NCBI GenBank assembly: GCA_963682175.1
Contig: OY821771.1
Coordinates: 25,130,201 to 25,194,200, forward strand
Reading direction: 5' to 3'
From: Triglochin maritima
Taxonomy: Eukaryota > Streptophyta > Magnoliopsida > Alismatales > Juncaginaceae
Length of the DNA: 64,000 nt
In this document: positions 33,868 to 44,212 of the stretch, piece by piece
How the letters are laid out: every line of letters starts with the position of its first letter
How positions within the stretch are numbered: position 1 is the first letter of the stretch
Notes under the pieces: generated by a model
Told to the model about the DNA's origin: nothing
The model's input: only the letters and a program-made list of their open reading frames with translations
Databases searched by the model: none
Made by a program: the position numbers and the translations under genes

Positions 33868-35080
33868 CATACGTCTTATAACCTGTAACATATCGTGGGA
33901 AACTCATCTAATCATGGCCACGAAAATATGCAAGTCATATGATCAAAATCAGAATGAATCTTGCAACATTATATGGACCTATTAGTTAGATCAAGCTTGG
34001 ATATACACTCTGAAATCAGTAATGGCTCACGAACTATAAACATAACTAGGTATCAAATCATGCAAGATCATGTGAATTAGCAACTCAATAAAAAAGCCAA
34101 GGGGACGATCATACCCTAGCATGATCAACAAAAACGCAATAAACCAGGATCAACAAAACAGATAATGCATGTAAGACTGCACTCACGCGAAACGCATACA
34201 GCAACCCTACCTAAGGAGCTCTCCGTGGCCCAGCCTCCTCCCTACTGATTCTCCATCAGAAAACTACTAGGTACGTGGCGTAGGGGACGCGCAAAGATCA
34301 GGGATGCCTGGCCAGCCATCGAAGCTCTAAGATGCACCCCAGCTTACCCGAGTAGCACCCTGAAGTGGTCCGAACTCCAGCTCTCAGACCCGACCAGACC
34401 CTGGTGCTGGACCAAATCTTCACCCAACCCCACCACTACATCTTATTCTAATGGTTAGAGGCATACCTGAGTTGTAGGCCGCCTGAGCTAGCAGAAAACT
34501 CCACGAGCTGCACCCAAGAGAAGCCTTTGCTTCTACTCCACAAGCTGCCGGATCCACCAGCAGGAACCAGAAGTGGTCGTGGTCGTGGTGATGGGGAAGG
34601 GTTTGTGGCATGGGAAAGAGAAGAGGGAATAAGGGTCGGCAGGTGTAGGGTTGTACAAGTTATATGTGTTTCAAGAAATAAGCACCAAAGGCAATAAATC
34701 AATCCACTTGATGGCCCGATCAAAACTTTCCATAATGCACCCAATTCCAATTTGCAAGGATCCTTTGAGATCATATCCTGCTGACATGGCAACCTGTCCA
34801 CCTCACCCACATGCCAGCCCACAACATCCAATCCGAGCCCAACCCAAAACTAAGCCCACACGCACATGGTTTGCACCCGATTGACCCGATTAAGCCACTG
34901 ATTGCAAAAACCGCCCGATGGGTCGCACCAGACCACAAACCACATAAACTCGCCCAAAAAGGAAACTTTGTTAAGTCCGACCACAAAGTCGCAAGCATAA
35001 AAAGCATGCCAGGAAGACATCAACAAAGACCACAATAATAAATAAGACTTTAATAATGTGGCAACAGAGCGGGTCTTACA
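33868..35080 (-). repeat. Rest of the Tekay-like LTR
   Basis: R/U5-like and U3-like sequence of the LTR interrupted at 32385. It is G/C-richer around 34190-34620, and ends (reading +) at GGGTCTTACA. Open frames in it (for example 34448-34831 minus) have no recognisable domain and overlap one another. Confidence 0.65.
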
Positions 35081-35690
35081 ACCTACCCCGCTTAAACAAA
35101 ATTTCAACCTCGAAATTTGCCATCCCTAACCCTCAACAAAGCGCTCGGGATACAAACTCCTCATATCATCCTCACACTCAAACAACGGCAACAAAAGCTA
35201 CAAGACGATGAAATACAGGCGCCATAACAGCCAAGATTCTGAGAACTAATCTTGAACAAATCACATGAATCCAACAACTAACAACCTATATATGTATGAC
35301 CTTACAACAGCAAGCTAATCATGCATGATCATAATGTATATTGACAACAAACTAATTAGGAAGGTCACACAAAATACAGTCACTAGACATACATGAACAT
35401 ATAATGTATTTATTTCTATATGCACAAGGTGTATGAGAACAATAATTATAATAGATTAGGTATAGCACATGCCATAATAATTGTAGGTCATGGGAATCAA
35501 ACATGCAACCTGTGGAAGCTATGGGTCATGACGAGATGATTTTACAATACTTCACTCTACCATAACACATTCGTGGGTTTAGAATTCATTCATGCATGAA
35601 TCTAGGTATATTTAGGATATATTCGACCATATGCATAATATAAGATCCCAAGATGTAATCATGATAATACAAGTGATAGGCATGCATTGT
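35081..35690 (-). other. Internal 3' remnant of the Tekay-like element
   Basis: The first ~30 bp are the polypurine tract and the AATTTCGAGG-type tail. The remaining ~580 bp show no coding sequence. It ends where the SIRE-type LTR resumes at about 35690 (CTCTTGCTCTCATTGCTCACC). No target duplication is kept on this side, so part was deleted. Confidence 0.5.
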
Positions 35691-36007
35691 TGAAATCTCT
35701 TATTGTCCTCTTGCTCTCATTGCTCACCACTCTATGCTTCCACTCACACTTAACCAACACCACTCTGATCTTTGTAATTCAAGTGCCCAAGTTATAGTTC
35801 AACACTTCTTGTTGATTCCAAAGTTGTAACACCAGATGGGAGTGTTCTCCCCGATCGTGGGGGGAAGTTCAAAAGTTACGAGGGTTGTCTATGTGCTTCT
35901 ATTGTAAGTAAGACATGATCTCAGCATGCAATGGAGATCGATTAATGAAGATGCAAGCAGGGCTCAAGAACGAACAGGGTTTGTAAGAGACGACTAGGGC
36001 ACGACTT
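35690..36007 (+). repeat. SIRE-type 5' LTR, second segment
   Basis: Colinear with 53535-53830 (CTTCCACTCACACTTAACC; GTAACACCAGATGGGAGTG; GTAAGAGACGACTAGG). It is bounded on the right by an Angela-type solo LTR. Confidence 0.8.
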
Positions 36008-38527
36008 TGATGGATTTCGTAGCCTACACTTGTGTATATTTTTAAAAAAATTACAAGCAATTGGGATCGATTTTCATATCACTACTAGAATTCATGGATA
36101 CAGCCACGGTAAGACTTTCCGTCACTGTAGCATCCGTGGCTAATTAAGGAATCAGCCACGGATGGATTATATACGGCCACGAATTTCACCCGTGGCTACA
36201 AAATCCCTAAAAAAACAAAGAAAACCATCCGACGCTTCACACATTCCTAATCCCTAAATCTCTCGAAAACAAAAACTCCCTCCATCTAGAAACCAAACCT
36301 CTTCCCTCTTCTTCTTCTTCCTCCCATCGTCGTCCCCCCAGACTCCCGTCCCCACCCTTCCGGCGATATCTCCTCTGTGGCATGCGTTTACCAACCCCTC
36401 CATCTTCTTCGGAAGGCTTTCAAAGCGGAGGAGGAGCGGGGTGACTGATGTCCAATTTCGCCTTCCCGGGGGAGCTCACCCTGCTCCTCCTCACCGTTGT
36501 AACTCGTCCTGCGCCGCAAGTGGTTGTTGGCAACAACAAGGACCGAAGAGATCAGACGGCTGGTGGTCTGAGGTCGACTCTTCCCTCCTAAAAGTATCAG
36601 TAACGGTACACATTCGTCACACAATCCGTCGCTGTTACCCTACAGTGACGCCAGCAATAGCCACGGTAAAAATCCGTGGTTGTTGCTTCATAGTGACGGA
36701 TACTTAGCTACAGCCACGGATAACTACCGTGGCTAAAGGGTAAAATTGTCGTAGTGTATTTTTCAACTTTATGTACAAAATTTCCTAATTGTATTTCAAT
36801 ATTTTTAATATACTAATTAATATTGAAATACAAAGATTGGATCATACCTAGGGGATTATCGAATCCCTTTTACCAATAAGAAGTTGAGTTGCACGTCGAA
36901 TTGTCTCGGAATTTGTCCAAGTGTTCACCACATTCTAAACAAGATTAGAGAGATCGAAGCTAGTCAATCAATCTCTAATACGAGGGTAGAATGTAGCTAA
37001 TAACCCCTTCAATGCTCCAAAGAATTTAATCTCTCAAGCACTCAATTAATAAATGAATTTTAGGATAGATTAGGAAGAGAAAAATGGAGAGGAGAATTTA
37101 TGAATTCATGTAAACAAGGAAGATAGGAGGGACCACTTCATATGCAAACCACTTACACCCAATCCCTTGTTAATCTCTCCACTAAACCACTTCATATGTA
37201 AACCACTTTGCACACGGTCTCTTGTTTATTTTGCCAAATCATCATCGCATCACAACTTTTGACCAAGGTGGATTAAATCCAGCTATTAATCAACCAAAAA
37301 TGTCTTATTAATATATTAAAAACGTGGGCAAACGGTTGGACCATTTTTAACTTTACCAAATTTTGGATTAACATCCAACAAAATTTGGGCTTTGGGGTTT
37401 TAGCAAATTCATATATTATAATGTTATGGATCACATTATACCATGTAATATATTATCATATATATCAAACATTATACCACATAATATATATATCTCATAC
37501 AAATTTATTTGATATTCTAACCATGTCGTTATGACTTATTGATTTTATTATTTTACCACACGTATATTATTTAATAATACATGGAGCATAATAAAATAAT
37601 ACATCATATAAAATATAAAATCATATTTCTTGTTTCCCAGTTTTGTGGTGTGACCTATAGAAGGATCTAAGTTATGTTGGCAATGATGTAAAACATATTT
37701 TATCATAAACTATAAGCTGTATCGAGCTACACATTATAGTTACCCAAATAACAAAGATGTTTTTCTCACTCGAACTAAACACGATCCACTTAGTGATATG
37801 TAAAATATCACTTGTGTATATCTTTTGCCTCATGATATTATGAATATTATGCAAAGTAGAAATATGTCATCTTTGTATTATATATTCATTTCTTGATCTC
37901 TTAAGTTAATTATGAATATGTAACTATACATAAGTTATATTGCGCACATTTTAATTTTGCTTTATCAAGAGGCCCAACAATATCATCACTCAAGTCAACA
38001 GGGGCAATGATAATCTTTTGATATATCAACTCTTCCAGCATAAGTCATGTATAACCAACTAATACCTTTATCACTATACGCAATGATAGCTTTTGATAAT
38101 AATCAAATCATACATTCCTTATGTGAAAAGATATAGGTCTCATATCTTAGAATTCGAAGACAGAATGAAACATTAATGACACAAACATAATTCTATAATG
38201 TTTCATTTGTTAGGTCAATTCAATATATGAAAGAAACATTTTCCATTTCATATACTCATGTTGTTAAATACTTGTAGAGCTACAATATCCTTTAACCAAC
38301 ATGACAATCTTATCTCGATGATTAATGTTCCATGTTAGTTACCATGATTGTGAATTACTTTTTGATTTATGAAAACCATTATCTGTTAGAGCTCTACGGT
38401 TAAGGACCAATAGTCTATTCCTTAACACTTCTAAAAGATAAATACATTAATCAAGGAACAAAATTTTTGTACATTCAATTCATAATAAAAGACATAAAAG
38501 TAAACTGTTAGACCACTTTCCTTTCAA
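36008..38527 (-). mobile_element. Angela/TAR-type solo LTR (minus) with CACTA insertion
   Basis: On the minus strand it starts TTGAAAGGAAAG and ends near GAAATCCATCA, like the start and end of the LTR at 1752-3882. The block CTTTTAGAAGTGTTAAGG...CTTAACCGTAGAGCTCTAA is present inverted at 38389-38440. No primer site or coding sequence follows. The SIRE-type LTR continues on both sides. About 1.84 kb remain after removing the CACTA element. The target duplication is no longer clear (GACTT / GGTTG). Confidence 0.75.
36080..36756. mobile_element. Small non-autonomous CACTA transposon, target duplication TAT
   Basis: 677 bp starting CACTACTAGAATTC and ending ...AATTGTCGTAGTG, so both ends begin CACTAC when read inward. 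It is flanked by TAT on each side (36077-36079 and 36757-36759), the 3-bp duplication made by CACTA transposases. Subterminal words AGCCACGG and CCGTGGCT recur in both orientations at both ends (for example 36103, 36148, 36171, 36209, 36659, 36712, 36730). No transposase is encoded, so it needs one in trans. Confidence 0.9.
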
Positions 38528-38668
38528 GGTTGTGGATGTTGAACCTCTTTACATTGGTGTTTCTTTTGTGGTTTGCAAACTTCTTTCACTTGCATTTTAA
38601 TTTGGCATTAAACTCCATTTAGTCTATTCACCTACGTAGTCATCTATTAAGGATATTTAGATATTACA
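38528..38668 (+). repeat. SIRE-type 5' LTR, last segment
   Basis: Matches 53845-53945 (AACCTCTTTACATTGGTGTTTC; GTTTGGCATTAAACTCCAT-like) and ends ATATTACA just before a degenerate primer site. Confidence 0.75.
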
Positions 38669-38670
38669 AT

Positions 38671-38686
38671 TGGAATTAAAGCTTTA
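38671..38686 (+). other. Degenerate tRNA-Met-type primer site of element X
   Basis: TGGAATTAAAGCTTTA stands where TGGTATCAGAGCTTTG would be expected; position and most bases agree. Confidence 0.55.
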
Positions 38687-38709
38687 GTGCTTCATTTACC
38701 TACCTAATT

Positions 38710-39970
38710 GTAATAAGCAAATGGCTCAAAGCAAAGAGGGCATGCATACATCTAGGCCATAATTGTTTACCAGCAATAACTTTGCTTGTTGGAAGGAATG
38801 CATGTGCACATTCACCCAATCCTATGACATTAAACTTTGGGTGTTTCTTTAAGATTCTTATATTCATAATAAGAGTTTAGAATCCATGACGGATGAAAAA
38901 CTCCATATGGAAAAATGAATGTCAAACTTCTTAACATTTTCATGTATAACATATGTAAGGAAGAGTATGGTAGAATAAATGCATGTGATTCAGCTTATGG
39001 TGGGAACTTCTTGAATCTATTTTTAAAGGATCTTGAATGGTTAGGAAGACTAGGGTATATTCTTTTATGAAAAAATATGAGAATTTTTCTATGAAGCAAG
39101 GTGAAACAAAAAGCGAGATGAACACTCACTTCACCCATATTACTAACTCCCTCAAAAATCTTGGACGGGTCATTATGGCAAGTGATAGAGTGTAGAAATT
39201 CATCTGATGCTCTTCAAACGAGTGGGAAATAAGTGAACCACAATCGAGGAGGCCAAAGATCTTTCAAAGCAAAAAATTGAAGATCTCATTGGATGCCTCA
39301 TGGCCTATGATATACAAATGGAAGAAAGAAGTGACAAGGAGAAGGAATGGGAGAGTACAAGAAGAAAAGATAAGTTTGTCCCCTAAAGGCTATCTTCAAT
39401 TCTGATAATTTGGGAAAGGATGAAAGCAAGACATTGCTTTCTTGACCCGACACTTCAAGAAGTATCTAAAGAAAGAGTAGTACCATAGAAACAAGGGAGA
39501 ATCCTCCAAAGGCTCATCATGCTTCCAATGTAACAAGCTCGGGCACTTCTAAAAGGATTGTCCATTGATCAAGATGACGGAAATAGAGGAAAGGAGAGAA
39601 AGAAGTTACTCAAGAAGGGGGATGGAAGAAATGGAGGAAAGTTACAAGAGAAAGGATAATGATGAAAAATAGAAGAGACACAAAAGAAGAGAACATACAG
39701 AGAAATATCACAAGAAAGCTCTACAAGATACATGAGAATATTATAGCTCATCAAGATCTTCTTTTCAATTGAATCCGAGTAGGAAGAGCACAACATGTGA
39801 TTAATAGTTCAAGAAGAGCAAGATGAGGCCATTTGTAGCATCACTTTTTCTTCTTCAAGCAATGACTTTAACTTGTGCCACATGGCTCATGGTGAAGAGC
39901 ATGTGGTTTCCTCTTCTCAAGTGGATTCCTTTACATATGACGAATTTCTTGATGCATTCCATTAAAACAA
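38710..39970 (+). pseudogene. gag: SIRE-type copia gag, first part, many breaks
   Basis: Translating by pieces gives NNFACWKECM, then QSYDIKLWV, the phrase EAKDLSKQKIEDLIGCLMAY with DIQMEERSDKEKEWES, and a zinc knuckle (CFQCNKLGHF.KDC, 39519-39560) with an in-frame TAA. These are SIRE-lineage capsid features. No long frame survives. The sequence continues after the LINE. Confidence 0.75.
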
Positions 39971-40067
39971 ACTAGCTAAGAAGGTAAACAATGATCTATC
40001 TAGCAATAATGGTGCATTAATGAAAGAAAATGAACAAATTGTCATTTATATTGATTGTTTCTAAAAG
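39687..40067 (+). repeat. Left copy of a long direct repeat flanking the LINE
   Basis: 381 bp of SIRE-type gag, from AAGAGAACATA to CTAAAAG, matched by 41982-42393. It ends exactly where LINE sequence begins. It lacks about 35 bp (after GATGCATTCCAT) that the right copy has. By eye about 90% alike. Confidence 0.8.
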
Positions 40068-40078
40068 CCATTGGTGTA

Positions 40079-40479
40079 AAATCGTAATGGCTGGTGTTCG
40101 GCCATTCTTTGTTGTCACGGTGAATGGTGAGAACTCTACACCGTTTTATGCCACGAATGGGCTGAGGCAAGGTTACCCGCTAGCCCCCTACCTCTTTGTA
40201 CTTTGTATGGAGGTCTTGAGCTCTATGTTTAGAATAGAGAGGGGTACTCTCGAATCAACAAAGTGCGGGGATGTAAAAATCTCCCATCTCCTCTTTGTGG
40301 ATGATGTGATGGTCTTTCCTGCGGCTAGGAGAGCAAACGTGAGGGTGATAAAGCGCATCCTCATCGAGTTCTCAGCCACCTCAGGGTTGCAGCTGAATGT
40401 AGCAAAGAGTAAAGTATTCATGGGTGGCGAAGCCACTGAGCACTTGGATATGCTCGCACTTAGGCATGGAGAGAGCTGA
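40079..40479 (+). pseudogene. LINE reverse transcriptase, C-terminal half
   Basis: The frame begins in the fingers/palm and contains NGENSTPFYATNGLRQGYPL (with APYLFVLCMEVLSSMF), then LLFVDDVMVFPAARRANVRV and LQLNVAKSKVFMGGEA. It shifts frame at 40479, where the next phrase YLGFHSSPQGWGD is in another frame. Upstream endonuclease and RT N terminus are missing, as is typical for incomplete target-primed reverse transcription. Confidence 0.85.
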
Positions 40480-40659
40480 TTTTCCGGTAACATACTTAGG
40501 CTTCCACTCTTCTCCTCAAGGATGGGGAGACAACATTGCATGGGTTTACTCAGCAAGGTACAACAACGACTAAGCACATGGAAGAGGAATTTTCTATCGA
40601 TGGTGGGTCGTGTGGAGTTAGTGAAAAGTGTGCTTGTGTCACGTGTATCTATTAGACTT

Positions 40660-41530
40660 CAGCTTTTCTTATCTTGAGGAAGGTATTGAAGGAGGTGGAG
40701 AGTGTCATGGTCCACTTCGTATGGGGTCCTACAAAGTGGGTGACCATAGCATGGAAGGACATTTGCACACCAAAGAAGGAGGGCGGTTTGGGACTTAGGA
40801 GACTAAATGATTGGAATGATGCTGGGCTTCTTTGCCTTCTTTGACTGATAATTGAGGGGGGTGATTCACTTTGGGTTCGGTGTATGTGAAGGAAATATTT
40901 GCAGAATAGTAATATATGGTTAGCTAGACCATCGTCTGTGTGCTCGTTGGCGTGGTGGGGCATTCTAAGTGTCCGAGAGTTGGGGAAGGATAAAATCCAA
41001 TGCCAAGTCAGAGATGGGGTAGCAGTAAGGTTCTTCACCAACCCATGGTGTGGGCAGCCTTTACTATCTTCGCCCACAGGAGAGCGCCTTCAATATGACT
41101 TGGGGGTGCCAAGAGATACTTTGGTATCCTACTTTATTCATGATGGTGTTTGGACTCTCCCTGAGTTGGGATCCCTAGAGATGGAGGTGTTGTGGCCTAG
41201 GATCTTGCATAACTCCAATCCATGGAGGGTGAGACATCCTTATAAGAGTTGGAGAGAAGAGCGATGTATTATCAGCAAAGGAAGTGTGGATTTGAGTGGC
41301 ACCTCGACAAAGGAAAGTGGGCTGGACAGATATGGTTTGGCACAAGTATCACATACCCAATCATGCACTTACACTTTGGAGGGCCTTGTGAGGATGTCTG
41401 GTCACAAAGGCACTAATGCAGGCTTGGGGATCAACTCACGACCCTATATGTGTACTCTGTGAGGAGAGAGATGAGGATATGGAACACCTCTTATGGGAAT
41501 GTTGTTTTTCCCGACAAGTTTGGTTATAAA
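40660..41530 (+). pseudogene. LINE C-terminal region (RT thumb side and zinc-binding domain)
   Basis: Broken frames keep typical LINE phrases: WASLPSL region near 40820, LGKDKIQCQVRDGVAVRFFT with NPWCG (40980-41050), and near 41450 CTLCEERDEDMEHLLWECCF and SRQVW, a zinc-binding motif of plant L1 elements. Stops interrupt at several places. Confidence 0.75.
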
Positions 41531-41981
41531 TGTTGAAGATACTACAGCTGGACACAAGAATAGGACGCACCCTTGCTGTGGAGGTGGAGAGGCTGAAAAT
41601 GATGCGAGCTTCCTTGGCACAACAGGCCACCACGAGACTTGCTCTTGCTGCAACCATCAACAAATCTTGGCAAGAGCAAAATCGGAGGATATTCGATAAT
41701 GAGAAGCACCGTCCTTAGAACATGGGATTCGCATAAAGGAAGTGGTGCGAGTGATGGGCACAAGGATAAAGGAGATTAGAGAAAATCCTGAGGCTTTGAG
41801 ATTATATGAGAGTAGTTGGCACTAGCTGAAATACCTATAGGGTGGTACGTTTATGTTTGTTTAGAGCTAGATTCCAGTTATGTACTAAGCATAACTCGAG
41901 GGATGTATTAGACAATTTTTGCTTATGGTTACATACATCAATACATTAGAGGTTATACCTCCTTTTGCTCTGCAAAAAAAA

Positions 41982-42393
41982 AAGAGAACATAGAGAGAAA
42001 GATCACAAGAATTCTTTACAAGCTACATGTGATTATTATTGCTCATCAAGATCTTCTTTTTCAAGTGAATCCGAGTAGGAAGAGTCCAACATGTGCTTAA
42101 TAGTTCAAGAAGAGCAAGATGGAACCATTTGTAGCAGCACTTTTTCTTCTTCAAGCAATGATTTAACTCTTGCCACATGGCTCATGGTGAAGAACATGAG
42201 GTTTCCTCTTCTCAAGTGGATTCCTTTACATATGATGAATTTCTTGATGTATTCCATGAACTAGCCGAAAATTATGAGCTAATATGTCATTAAAACAAAC
42301 TAGCTAAGAAGGTAAACAATGATCTATCTAGCAATAATGGTGCATTAATGAAAGAAAATGAACAAATTATCATGGATATTGATTGTCTAAAAG
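41982..42393 (+). repeat. Right copy of the long direct repeat flanking the LINE
   Basis: 412 bp, starting directly after the poly-A tail and continuing into unduplicated SIRE-type gag at 42394. It keeps ~35 bp absent from the left copy. Confidence 0.8.
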
Positions 42394-42925
42394 GCACGTC
42401 TATTGATGATGAACTCTTGGATCTTAAAGTACAAAATGGACAACTAACTAAGGATCTTGAGAAGTTCACTAAAGGCAAAAAATGTTTGACATGCTTTTAG
42501 GAAGTCAAATGCAATCTCTCCAACAACATGGTTGATTATATCAATATGCATCACAAAAGCAACTCAAATCATACTCTGTCCATTTATCAAATGACACTTT
42601 TGTGAAGAAAAAGTTTTCCTAAAATGTTTGGGTGTCTAAGACTAAACAAGTTTGGGTACCTCTATCTAAACCTCAAGGACCAAAAAAATTTGGGTACCAA
42701 AATCCTCATTTCCCTCTTTGGTTGTAGGCAACAAGGAGAAGGGGAAGTGGACCTTGAATAGTAGGGGTTCACATTTGAAGATGACGCTGAAGGGTTTATC
42801 GTCGGCATTGGTAATGTCGATAACTATTTTTCTCCTCATATTGAAAAGTTCTCATAATTGATGGTTTAAACCGTGATCTTATAATTTCTTGTCAATTAGA
42901 GGATAAAACTACTTAGTTGTCTTTG
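42394..42925 (+). pseudogene. SIRE-type gag end and protease start
   Basis: A coiled stretch (DELLDLKVQNGQLTKDLEKF) is followed by a repeated WVSKTKQVWVPLSKPQGPKK-type linker. VVGNKEKGKWTL at about 42730 is the usual approach to the copia protease; the active site itself is not preserved. Coding similarity ends near 42925. Confidence 0.65.
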
Positions 42926-42927
42926 AT

Positions 42928-43569
42928 GAACCCCAAAAAATACATTACAGCCTGTAGCAGGCTTTCAACCTATACATTAATCAACCATCTTAAGTCCAAG
43001 TGCCCCAAGTACATTAATCAACCTTCTTAATCCCAAACCCAAGTACATTAATCCCACTTGCCTATTGTAGTATGGTACCTAAATCCCATTTACAAGTAAA
43101 GGAGCGGTGGAGTACATCAACCCCACCAACCCCACCAACCAAGAATCTTTCTCCAATGTGGGGCCAAACTACAACACTTACAATAGACGTCAGTTATATA
43201 GGGTAGCTGACCTCTATACCTAACGCCTATACAAAGTATAGATGTTAGCTTTATAGGATAATCAACGTCTATACAATCGGCTTTATAGGGTAACCAACGT
43301 CTACACAGTTATTGACGTCAGCTACCCTATAAAAACCAACGTCTATACCTTTAAATACCAAAAAAATACATTACGATATGTAGCACACATTCAACCAATA
43401 CATTAATAAAGCCCAGGTTTCCCAAGTGCCAATCTTTCGACCATTAAATATATACTTGCCAGTATGGTACCCAACGCACTTGTAGAAGTAAAGGGGTGGT
43501 AGAGTACAACAACCCCACCAACCAAAAATCCTTCTCCAATGTGGGACTAAACTACAACACCTACAACTG
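42928..43569. repeat. Possible DNA-transposon fragment with direct repeats and GACGTC-rich core
   Basis: Two diverged direct repeats (42928-43178 and 43360-43569) share ATACATTA..TGTAGCA and CTCCAATGTGGG...ACTACAACAC. Between them (43179-43358) words like ACCAACGTCTATA and TAGACGTCAG recur in both orientations. Similar words occur in 50210-50383. Subterminal repeats of this kind suggest a CACTA-like element, but no clean ends or target duplication are found. Element C is inserted in its second repeat. Confidence 0.45.
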
Positions 43570-43936
43570 TGATTGACATCATTTCATACTTATATTTGTA
43601 TCTTATATCCATTATCTTTCACCTAAACAATGCTATGTGATGAGTTTTATGTTTGAATTTCAGAAATAAATAGGTTTGAAGTGATGAAGCATAAAGGACC
43701 CAAAAGCTGGGAAAAAAGACTAAATTGTGAGACCTGGGGACTAAGATGCAAGGAAGAAGGACCTGAACGTAAGACCAAAGGACCAAAGAGCAAAACAGAA
43801 AACTCCACACCATCATGGGAAGTATTTTGGCAATTCTATTCGGGTTGGAGCTCCAACAAGTGAAGTAGATGCATCAAATACCAACAAAGACATCCAGAAA
43901 AGCCCAGAATAAAATCTAACGTGATCCGGATCATAT

Positions 43937-43978
43937 AGACCGCCAATTGGAGGTCCAAGACCACTAATTGGCGGTCTG
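43937..43978 (+). promoter_or_regulatory. Pair of CCGCCAATTGGCGG-type words in element C 5' LTR
   Basis: AGACCGCCAATTGGAGGTCC and AGACCACTAATTGGCGGTCT stand head to tail about 120 bp upstream of the TATA box. Each is an imperfect palindrome; together the outer halves also form a longer inverted repeat. Confidence 0.6.
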
Positions 43979-44096
43979 TTTTGGCCCAAATCCACTAAGA
44001 TTTTGGTGGGTCGCGTATTAGTGTGTATTTAGTCTATTTCTGGTATTGTTTTAGTCCCATATCGGGGGATTATCCCAGATTGCCTTTTTCTATGGC

Positions 44097-44105
44097 TATA
44101 AATAG
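44097..44105 (+). promoter_or_regulatory. TATA box of element C 5' LTR
   Basis: GGCTATAAATAGAACTCTTC, the family core promoter, preceded by CATATCGGGGGATTATCCC. Confidence 0.65.
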
Positions 44106-44212
44106 AACTCTTCACCTTCTATTGTAAACTATCCATTGCTTGGTGGCATTTTCTCTACTAAGGAGTAAGCCTTGAAGCCAAACTCAAGGTGGAGAAGAAT
44201 GCTACCTTCAAG

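Larger units (their letters stand above)
30742..35080 (-). repeat. Tekay/Del-like gypsy LTR (minus) containing a solo copia LTR
   Basis: On the minus strand it begins TGTAAGACCCGC and ends GGGGGTGTTACA, the paired TGTAA...TTACA ends typical of Tekay/Del LTRs. Directly to its right (35081-35107) the minus strand reads as AATTTCGAGG, AAATTTTG and AGCGGGGTAGGT, the usual 3' end and polypurine tract of that lineage. Minus its nested solo LTR it is about 2.86 kb. The left joint at 30742 interrupts the SIRE-type LTR at GAATA. Confidence 0.75.
40068..41981 (+). mobile_element. 5'-truncated LINE (L1-type) with poly-A tail
   Basis: It starts inside reverse transcriptase and ends TTTTGCTCTGC followed by ten A (41974-41983). 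The RT half has GLRQGYPLAPYLF, HLLFVDDVMVF (F-V-D-D catalytic motif) and SATSGLQLNVAKSK. The tail has the zinc-binding RT-associated region (MCTLCEERDEDMEHLLWEC). It is flanked by 381/412-bp direct repeats in the position of a target site duplication. Confidence 0.88.

Noticed and set aside
34448..34831. Open frames of 127 and ~80 codons in the 34.4-35.1 kb region as host genes
   Set aside because: They overlap on both strands, have no domain, and lie inside the Tekay-like LTR.
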